Assembly (NCBI GenBank): GCA_021734725.1
Contig: JAIPIM010000084.1
Location: forward strand, 1 to 13,083
Source: Minisyncoccota bacterium
GTDB taxonomy: Bacteria; Verrucomicrobiota; Lentisphaeria; Oligosphaerales; MVZH01
Direction: 5' to 3'
Length of the DNA: 13,083 bases
In this document: positions 7,806 to 13,083 of the stretch, one piece after another
Layout of the letters: each line of letters begins with the position of its first letter
How positions within the stretch are numbered: position 1 is the first letter of the stretch
Notes under the pieces: generated by a model
Told to the model about the DNA's origin: nothing
What the model saw: the letters and a program-made list of their open reading frames with translations, nothing else
Databases searched by the model: none
Program-made: the position numbers and the translations under genes

Positions 7806-7818
7806 CGTTGCCGCAACG
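7806..7818. promoter_or_regulatory. 13-nt palindrome before mcsA (operator candidate)
   Basis: CGTTGC-C-GCAACG is a perfect inverted repeat with one central base, 27-39 nt before the mcsA start codon. Its form (6-bp arms, one central base) matches the palindrome in the kinase promoter, though the bases differ. It could be a repressor site for the stress operon or a stem in the leader. Confidence 0.35.
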
Positions 7819-7844
7819 GATGCAGAAAAACGTCCCCTTGACAC

Positions 7845-8207
7845 ATGAATCGCCAATCATACCAAACCAAAGACACGATCACAGCATGCCCTTGCTGTGA
7901 CTTAACGTGGGAAGACTTTCAAGGCACGGGCCGCCTGGGGTGCGACTTCTGCTATCAGGCGTTTAGGGACGTTCTTTCTCCGCTTTTGGGAAAAACCCAG
8001 AAAGGCATGCAACACACGGGCAAATCGCCCCAGACACCCCATGGAAGCCACACCCCAAGCATTGATATAGAGATCAAGGAACTGGCTCGACTGGACGAGG
8101 AGCTCGCGCGCGCAATAGCCGCTGAAGCTTTCGAAGAAGCCGCGGCCTTGCGGGATAAACGTCACGCTTTGGAAAACAAATTGCACGGTTGTACGAACAC
8201 ATCGTGA
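7845..8207 (+). CDS. mcsA: McsA-like zinc-finger/UVR-domain protein (short form)
   Basis: A 120-residue partner of the McsB arginine kinase homologue. In Bacillus-type systems McsA binds and stimulates McsB and helps it reach ClpC. Visible: one zinc-binding module with a CPCC pair near residues 16-19 and CDFC near 33-36, in the context GTGRLGCDFCYQAF that is typical of the second finger of McsA; and a C-terminal UVR/coiled-coil segment (about 85-115) with the motif FEEAAALRDK. That motif is nearly repeated in the middle domain of ClpC downstream (FEKAAALRDK). Firmicute McsA is about 180 residues with two CxxC-pair fingers; the first finger is missing here. No Shine-Dalgarno is visible before the ATG. 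The stop overlaps the mcsB start (GTGA). No ctsR gene precedes it. Confidence 0.85.
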   Translation: MNRQSYQTKDTITACPCCDLTWEDFQGTGRLGCDFCYQAFRDVLSPLLGKTQKGMQHTGKSPQTPHGSHTPSIDIEIKELARLDEELARAIAAEAFEEAAALRDKRHALENKLHGCTNTS

Positions 8208-9298
8208 AAGCTCAGGATACAGACAGTCTCTTACAACAGGCATCAGGATGGTTGCCATGTGCCGACGTCCCGCACAATGTGGTGTTGGCAAGCCGTGTCA
8301 CGCTGTCACGGAATGTGTCTCATACACCGTTCCCGCACAAAGCTACACCGAGACAGCGCGAATCACTGTTCCTCCTCCTCAAAGACCGCCTGGAACAGCT
8401 TCGTTTTTTCGAACCGAAATGGAGCATCGAAACAACCGGCCTTGATGATGTTGAGAAACAGTTTCTTCTTGAGCAACAGCTGGTGACCTCGGAATGGTGC
8501 CGCATGGGTAAGGGCACTGGCCTTGTCATCGATCCCGGGAAAAAGATCAGCGTGATGGTCAATGAGACAAACCATCTTACCCTGCAATCGCTTTGCCGGG
8601 GGTTGGATTTCAGTGCTGGATGGCAGCAACTTTCACAATTCGATGATGAGCTAAGTACAACGGTTGACATCGCATTTAATAGAACGCTGGGTTATCTCAC
8701 TGCCTGCCCGTCCAATGTGGGAACCGGTCTGCAAGTTTCCACGATACTGCATATGCCCGCTCTTTCACTGGCAGGATTGGTGCCGGCCATCCGAAGGGCT
8801 TCCCGCGAACTTGGATTAGCTCTACGCGGGGTCTACAGTGAAGCCCTTGACAACCACGGGCACATCGTGGAACTTTCCAACCAGACGGCCTTGGGACAAA
8901 CAGAAGGATCACTAATAGAGATGGTCCACCGCATTGCTCAACAACTCGCGTGGACGGAAGAAAACGAACGCTGGCGCCTGCTGCAGGACAAACCCGAGAC
9001 ACTATACGATTTGGTGGGGAGGGCTTACGGTGTCCTGCACTATGCCGGACAATTGACACGCGATGAAGCCATGGCTGGTCTGTCCGCTATCCGGCTGGGC
9101 GTGGCCATCGGCCTCTTCTCAAGCCTGACACTTCAGACCATAGACCACCTCATGCTCGAATCACAACCGGGTCATCTCCAGCGTGCTGCAGGCAGTTGTC
9201 TCGCGGAGGACAAACAAAATGTACTTCGGGCAGACATGATTCGAAAGGCTTTGCGGTCTATGGAACCTAGCCGACACCATGGGGGTCAACGACACTGA
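8204..9298 (+). CDS. mcsB: McsB-type protein arginine kinase homologue, active site degenerate (probable pseudokinase)
   Basis: A 364-residue phosphagen-kinase-fold protein, the length of Firmicute McsB, which phosphorylates protein arginines to mark them for ClpCP. Family marks: LASRVTLSRN at 28-37, YLTACPSNVGTG with C168, RGVYSEALD at 208-216 with R208 and E213, YGVL, and a C-terminal RLGVAIGLF. Several functional residues are replaced. The NEEDH motif is NETNH (120-124), so the catalytic Glu is T122 and its Asp neighbour N123. The ATP-phosphate arginines are T33 (second Arg of SSRxR), T126 (after NEEDHL) and Q177 (after NVGTG). The RDxxRA phosphoarginine-receptor motif is QNVLRA at 338-343. 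The GTG start overlaps the mcsA stop by 4 nt; a TTG at 8189 is possible but would overlap further. Fold and context are clear; loss of activity is inferred. Confidence 0.92.
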   Translation: MKAQDTDSLLQQASGWLPCADVPHNVVLASRVTLSRNVSHTPFPHKATPRQRESLFLLLKDRLEQLRFFEPKWSIETTGLDDVEKQFLLEQQLVTSEWCRMGKGTGLVIDPGKKISVMVNETNHLTLQSLCRGLDFSAGWQQLSQFDDELSTTVDIAFNRTLGYLTACPSNVGTGLQVSTILHMPALSLAGLVPAIRRASRELGLALRGVYSEALDNHGHIVELSNQTALGQTEGSLIEMVHRIAQQLAWTEENERWRLLQDKPETLYDLVGRAYGVLHYAGQLTRDEAMAGLSAIRLGVAIGLFSSLTLQTIDHLMLESQPGHLQRAAGSCLAEDKQNVLRADMIRKALRSMEPSRHHGGQRH

Positions 9299-9301
9299 GC
9301 G

Positions 9302-9325
9302 ATTGCCTTACATAAAGTAAGCAAT
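9302..9325 (+). repeat. Hairpin between mcsB and clpC
   Basis: ATTGC-CTTAC and GTAAG-CAAT form a 9-bp stem with one bulged C and the loop ATAAA, starting 4 nt after the mcsB stop. No T run follows (TAGTTGATG), so a full terminator is unlikely. It may slow, process or stabilise the transcript and set clpC expression apart from mcsAB. Confidence 0.45.
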
Positions 9326-9371
9326 TAGTTGATGGGTAAACGTGAATATTACGATCCAAGAGGCATATTGA

Positions 9372-11918
9372 ATGGCCATGAATAATTTTACACCGCGCGC
9401 TCAACAGGTCCTCGTATTGGCCAAGCGTGAAGCAAAACGCTTCGGTCATAATTACGTTGGCACTGAACATCTCCTGTTGGGACTCATCAAGCTCGGACAC
9501 GGTGTTGCCGTGGCCGCTCTGCAAGCTATGGGTCTCGATTTGGAAACAGTGCGTTACGAAGTTGAAAAACATTCCGCACCAAGCCAAGATACAAAACAAG
9601 AGGGAGATCCCCCGCTGACACCCCGTGTAAAACGGGTCCTGGCACTTGCCGCCAAGGAAGCACGTGCCCTTAATTACAACTACATCGGCACTGAACATCT
9701 CCTGCTTGGTCTGTTGCGCGAAGGAGACGGGGTAGCCGCAAAAATCTTGAGCAGCCTCAACGTCGATGCCGATGCCGTGCGGAACGAAGTCATGAAGGCG
9801 CTCGACCCAAATTATCTGCCGCCTGAGGCACAGTCTTCTCAAGACAAGGATGAAGAAACGCCCGACAAAGAAGGAAGCGACAAGATGCCTGCTTTGCGGG
9901 CATTTGGCCGCGATCTCACGGAACTGGCTCGCAAAGGAGACTTGGATCCGGTAATCGGACGGGCGGATGAGATCGAACGCGTTATTCAGGTACTCTGCCG
10001 AAGACACAAGAACAACCCCGTCCTCATTGGTGAGGCGGGCATTGGCAAAACAGCGATCGTCGAGGGACTTGCACAGGCAATCACCCAGGGAAACGTACCG
10101 GAACTGCTGCGGGGACGCATTGTCATGGGCCTGGATCTTCCGTTGATGATCGCCGGCACAAAATACCGGGGTCAGTTCGAAGAACGTATCAAAGCCGTGA
10201 TGGAAGAGATCAAGCGTTCCAAACGCGTAATCCTCTTTATCGATGAACTTCACACAATCGTGGGCGCCGGGGGTGCCGAAGGAGCCATGGACGCTTCAAA
10301 CATTCTCAAGCCGGCGTTGGCACGCGGTGAGATACAGTGTGTCGGTGCCACCACCATGGATGAATATCGTAAGCACATTGAGAAGGACGCCGCACTGGAA
10401 AGACGCTTTCAATCCATTGTCGTAAATCCCCCCAGTCAACGGGAAGCCGTCGAAATACTGCGCGGACTCCAGTATCGCTACGAAGAACATCACCACGTCA
10501 AATACTCGGACGAAGCACTCAGTGAAGCTGTACGACTGTCGGATCGGTACATCTCAGGACGGCATTTGCCGGACAAAGCAATCGATGTCATTGATGAAGC
10601 TGGGTCGAGAGCTCGCATCGCATCCATGATTCGCCCTCCGGATCTCACCGATATTGAACAGCAGATCGCAGAAGTCCAACAGAAAAAAGAGGCATCGGTA
10701 GAAGAGCAGCAGTTCGAAAAAGCTGCTGCTTTGCGAGATAAAGAGAAGGAACTGCGACAGAAACTCAAGAAAACGCTGGAAGCCTGGGAACAGGATCGCG
10801 ACGAGCAGGTTGTGGGCATCAATACGGACGATGTACGTCACGTGGTATCGAAGATGAGCGGAGTCCCCTTGCAGCGTCTCGAAGAAGGTGAAGCCAATCG
10901 ATTGCTGCGGATGGAGGAAGAAATCCAGAATACCGTGATCGGCCAGAATCAAGCCGTCGGGACCGTATGCCGGGCGCTGCGGCGGTCCCGTGCCGATTTG
11001 AAGGATCCCAAACGTCCTATCGGAAGCTTTGTTTTCCTCGGCCCCACTGGCGTGGGCAAAACGCTGCTCGCCAAGGCACTGGCTGAGTTCATGTTCGGCG
11101 ATCCTGACGCCCTCATCCGGCTTGATATGTCGGAGTACATGGAGAAGTTCAATGTGAGTCGCCTCGTTGGGTCGCCTCCCGGCTATGTCGGCCACGGCGA
11201 AGGCGGACAAATTACCGAACGCGTGCGGAGACGCCCCTATTCGGTTGTCTTGTTCGATGAAATCGAGAAGGCCCACCCAGACGTCATGCACATGCTCCTG
11301 CAAATTCTCGAAGAAGGACAATTAACGGACAGTATCGGACACCGCGTGGATTTTCGCAATACAATCGTCATTATGACATCCAATGTCGGTGCCTCTGATG
11401 TCCAACGACCGGGCGCTATGGGATTTGGCGTAACCTCTTCAGTGGCGGCAGATTACGAGAAGATGCGTGAACATCTCCAGGAAAACCTGAAAAAGCGATT
11501 CAAGCCGGAGTTCATAAACCGAGTGGACGATATCGTGGTGTTCCGTCAACTGACCAGAGAAGATCTCGCTCAGATCGTTGACATTGAAATCGCGAAGATC
11601 AAGGAACGGCTCACAGCACGAAACATCCAGCTCGAACTCACGGCGCCGGCCAAAGAGTTCCTCATTGAACATGGCTACCGTCCCGAGTACGGAGCACGAC
11701 ACCTGCGTCGTGTCGCCGAACGGTATATTGAGGACCCCCTGGCCGAAGAAATTTTGCGGGGCAAATTCCACAGAGGCGACGGCATACGTGTTGAACCGGA
11801 GGACGGAGCCGACAAGCTTGTGTTTATACCTGAGAACGCCCAGACAGAGGGCAACCCTCAGGAGCAGCAGACACACACTGACCAACGCGTACCCGATGCC
11901 ACTGGGAGGAAAAAGTGA
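9372..11918 (+). CDS. clpC: ATP-dependent Clp protease ATP-binding subunit ClpC
   Basis: An AAA+ unfoldase of 848 residues that feeds proteins to ClpP in the cytoplasm. Two Clp N-terminal repeats span about 4-145, each with GTEHLLLG (E32 and E108). D1 has Walker A GEAGIGKT at 220-227 (Ala replaces the usual Pro) and Walker B LFIDE at 288-292. The middle domain is a UVR coiled coil (FEKAAALRDK), typical of ClpC rather than ClpB. D2 has Walker A GPTGVGKT at 557-564, Walker B VVLFDE at 625-630, and arginine-finger region NRVDD at 716. MGFG at 683-686 sits at the ClpP-docking loop position. The hydrophilic tail after about 810 is longer than in Bacillus. The ATG at 9372 has AAGAGG 8 nt upstream; a second ATG 6 nt later is less well placed. 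All ATPase motifs look functional. clpP is not in the window. Confidence 0.97.
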   Translation: MAMNNFTPRAQQVLVLAKREAKRFGHNYVGTEHLLLGLIKLGHGVAVAALQAMGLDLETVRYEVEKHSAPSQDTKQEGDPPLTPRVKRVLALAAKEARALNYNYIGTEHLLLGLLREGDGVAAKILSSLNVDADAVRNEVMKALDPNYLPPEAQSSQDKDEETPDKEGSDKMPALRAFGRDLTELARKGDLDPVIGRADEIERVIQVLCRRHKNNPVLIGEAGIGKTAIVEGLAQAITQGNVPELLRGRIVMGLDLPLMIAGTKYRGQFEERIKAVMEEIKRSKRVILFIDELHTIVGAGGAEGAMDASNILKPALARGEIQCVGATTMDEYRKHIEKDAALERRFQSIVVNPPSQREAVEILRGLQYRYEEHHHVKYSDEALSEAVRLSDRYISGRHLPDKAIDVIDEAGSRARIASMIRPPDLTDIEQQIAEVQQKKEASVEEQQFEKAAALRDKEKELRQKLKKTLEAWEQDRDEQVVGINTDDVRHVVSKMSGVPLQRLEEGEANRLLRMEEEIQNTVIGQNQAVGTVCRALRRSRADLKDPKRPIGSFVFLGPTGVGKTLLAKALAEFMFGDPDALIRLDMSEYMEKFNVSRLVGSPPGYVGHGEGGQITERVRRRPYSVVLFDEIEKAHPDVMHMLLQILEEGQLTDSIGHRVDFRNTIVIMTSNVGASDVQRPGAMGFGVTSSVAADYEKMREHLQENLKKRFKPEFINRVDDIVVFRQLTREDLAQIVDIEIAKIKERLTARNIQLELTAPAKEFLIEHGYRPEYGARHLRRVAERYIEDPLAEEILRGKFHRGDGIRVEPEDGADKLVFIPENAQTEGNPQEQQTHTDQRVPDATGRKK

Positions 11919-12031
11919 TCGCCTAACCTGCACGTGGTGACCTTAAAGGGGCCCTTGGATGGCTGATTGAAGGTGTTCTGAAGCTGAGTGTCAACAGCAT
12001 GCGGAAAATGGACGAGGCAAGAGCTTAAACG
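11919..12031. other. Gap between clpC and the FHA-like gene
   Basis: 113 nt with no gene I can support. A short frame ending in TAA at 12026 has no plausible start codon with a ribosome binding site apart from two late ATGs that give under 10 codons. No T-tract terminator is seen, so the FHA gene may be read through from clpC. Confidence 0.6.
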
Positions 12032-12835
12032 TTGTCACCATTTCAATGTCAATTACTGGTGCGCCATAACATCGAGCAGACAGCCGATGATTTTGCCGCA
12101 GCCGATGTGCATCGCTTCGACACGGTACCGGTCACCGTAGGCAGTGGTGATGCATGCGATTGTACTGTTCACGGGGAACCTGAACTGGCGCCTCACCATT
12201 TCACCATTACGGCAACCACCGACAAGAGTGGATTCCAAGTGGCCCCCGAAAACGGTCTCACTGTCTATCTTAACGCAAACCGTGTCCCCGATGAAGGCGG
12301 TTCCCTTACAAGCGGTGATGAACTGCGAGTGGGTCATGCCACGTTCCGATTTCAACGAATTCGAAGCGCGGTCGGACAAACATGGCGTGCGGACCTCTTG
12401 GTACAGTGCACTAAGCTGCTAATCGGCATCATTCTGCTGGTGGAAATAGGATTGGCGTACTGGCTGCCTCGAAGACTCGAGTCCGAAACGCTTCTGGCCG
12501 CGGAAGCACAACGACAACGGACGATAATGTTGCTTGATACACTGGGCCGGCGAGCACGCAAAGTGGTCAGAAAATCCGCGTCGGACAGCCTGCAGCAAGG
12601 TGGTGCGAAAGTGGTGGCGGACGAACTCTCCAGTATGGCTGATTTTGTTCGGAAGCATGAACACAACGTATCACGGGCGGAATGGCACCGTCTGCAATTG
12701 GGTTTGCTGCGACTGCAGGAAATCCTCGGCAGCCTGGAAGACAACAAAGCGTTTCCTCCGTCTCCACGGGTAAACGTGGAAGGCAACGTGATTCAGATTC
12801 TCGACAAGCACCAAGCCGAAACATTAACCCGGTGA
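12032..12835 (+). CDS. FHA-like domain protein with one membrane helix
   Basis: A 267-residue protein. Residues 5-112 resemble an FHA beta-sandwich: LLVRH as first strand, VTVGSGDACDCTV, PHHFTI, then LNANRV and LTSGDELRVGHATFRF, the last closely matching the family's L-x-x-GD-x-I-x-x-G ending. The phosphothreonine-contacting Arg after the first conserved Gly is Ser (G37-S38) and the Ser of SRxH is Ala (A53). One membrane helix spans about 128-148. The C-terminal 119 residues are charged and helical, rich in Arg, Gln and Glu, likely coiled coil, with no recognised domain. The start is TTG: an in-frame TAA lies two codons upstream, AAGAG is 8 nt away, and a later GTG (12059) would remove the first FHA strand. 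The stop overlaps the next gene by 4 nt (GTGA). FHA-like domains without the binding residues are also known in secretion-ring proteins of the YscD/PrgH type, but nothing else here suggests secretion. Confidence 0.75.
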   Translation: MSPFQCQLLVRHNIEQTADDFAAADVHRFDTVPVTVGSGDACDCTVHGEPELAPHHFTITATTDKSGFQVAPENGLTVYLNANRVPDEGGSLTSGDELRVGHATFRFQRIRSAVGQTWRADLLVQCTKLLIGIILLVEIGLAYWLPRRLESETLLAAEAQRQRTIMLLDTLGRRARKVVRKSASDSLQQGGAKVVADELSSMADFVRKHEHNVSRAEWHRLQLGLLRLQEILGSLEDNKAFPPSPRVNVEGNVIQILDKHQAETLTR

Positions 12836-13083
12836 AAACTAAATCCCTTATCGATGTTGTTCGCCGTTTCCCAGAGTGCCGAACCGCTGTGGTCGGAGAC
12901 CTTATGCTTGACCGATACATCTGGGGCGATGCCACACGTATCTCCCAGGAAGCCCCGGTCCCGGTTGTAACGGTGAACCGGGAAAGCGAAGCCCCTGGAG
13001 GAGCTGCCAATGTGGCAACGAATATCCGGACGCTTGGCGGCCAGGCCGCCGTCTACGGAATCATTGGCGACGACACATGTGGA
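12832..13083 (+). CDS. hldE: D-glycero-beta-D-manno-heptose-7-phosphate kinase (HldE/RfaE N-terminal domain), 5' part
   Basis: Phosphorylates heptose 7-phosphate at C1 in the synthesis of ADP-heptose for the LPS inner core, in the cytoplasm. The visible 84 codons are open to the right edge. Motifs: VVGDLMLDRYIWGD near residues 20-33, RISQEAPVPVV (family mostly RISPEAPVPV), and the PfkB sugar-kinase signature PGGAANVATN followed by LGG and GDD. The GTG start lies in the GTGA overlap with the FHA gene, so the two are probably co-translated. Whether it is the two-domain HldE or the single-domain HldA cannot be told because the C-terminal part is outside. The gene is the best evidence here for an LPS-bearing outer membrane. 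Confidence 0.93.
   Translation, partial: MKTKSLIDVVRRFPECRTAVVGDLMLDRYIWGDATRISQEAPVPVVTVNRESEAPGGAANVATNIRTLGGQAAVYGIIGDDTCG

Noticed and set aside
7838..7843. Perfect TTGACA just before the mcsA start
   Set aside because: No -10 hexamer at a suitable distance; a promoter here would start transcription inside the gene.
9267..10253. Minus-strand open frame of 328 codons opposite the 5' half of clpC
   Set aside because: It lies antisense to well-conserved ClpC N-domain and D1 sequence, has no ribosome binding site and no recognisable motif; repeats in its protein simply mirror the duplicated Clp N repeats.
11946..11957. AAGGGGCCCTT-like palindrome after clpC as a terminator
   Set aside because: The arms are offset by one base, there is no loop and no T run follows.
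11930..12028. Small open frame in the gap after clpC ending with TAA at 12026
   Set aside because: No start codon with a ribosome binding site opens the frame at a useful distance; the two in-frame ATGs give under 10 codons.

Overview
The window is a densely packed chromosomal segment from a Gram-negative-type bacterium with moderate G+C content. A phosphagen-kinase-family McsB with its partner McsA, directly upstream of clpC, occurs together with a heptose-phosphate kinase of lipopolysaccharide synthesis and a large membrane-anchored Hanks-type Ser/Thr kinase. That combination suggests the PVC/Lentisphaerota-Kiritimatiellota-Verrucomicrobiota area. This placement is inference from gene content, not from a marker gene. 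No rRNA, tRNA, CRISPR array, insertion sequence or phage gene was seen.

Left part (1-3576, minus strand): a housekeeping cluster read right to left, purA - uppS - cdsA - dxr (dxr is cut by the left edge). It makes adenylosuccinate, undecaprenyl diphosphate, CDP-diacylglycerol and the first committed isoprenoid precursor. purA to uppS has a 13-nt gap, uppS and cdsA overlap by 8 nt, and dxr follows cdsA after 64 nt.

Centre (3577-3966): a divergent intergenic region. It holds a very good intrinsic terminator pointing toward purA, about 90 nt before the purA start, so a leader/attenuator or small RNA is likely there. On the other strand it holds a TATAAT promoter for the kinase gene with a 13-nt palindrome in its spacer.

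Right part (3967-13083, plus strand): a 1239-residue Ser/Thr kinase (cytoplasmic kinase, one membrane helix, about 890 uncharacterised residues), a terminator, then mcsA - mcsB - clpC, then a one-helix FHA-like protein and the start of a heptose-7-phosphate kinase. mcsA/mcsB and the FHA gene/heptose kinase each share a 4-nt GTGA stop-start overlap.

The most notable observation is that McsB keeps its overall phosphagen-kinase fold signatures. It has nonetheless lost the catalytic acidic pair, several ATP-phosphate-binding arginines and the RDxxRA phosphoarginine-receptor motif. It looks like a pseudokinase next to a short McsA and a ClpC with intact ATPase motifs. The FHA-like protein likewise lacks the phosphothreonine-contacting Arg and Ser. 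With a big receptor-like kinase upstream, this may be a remodelled signalling/proteolysis locus.
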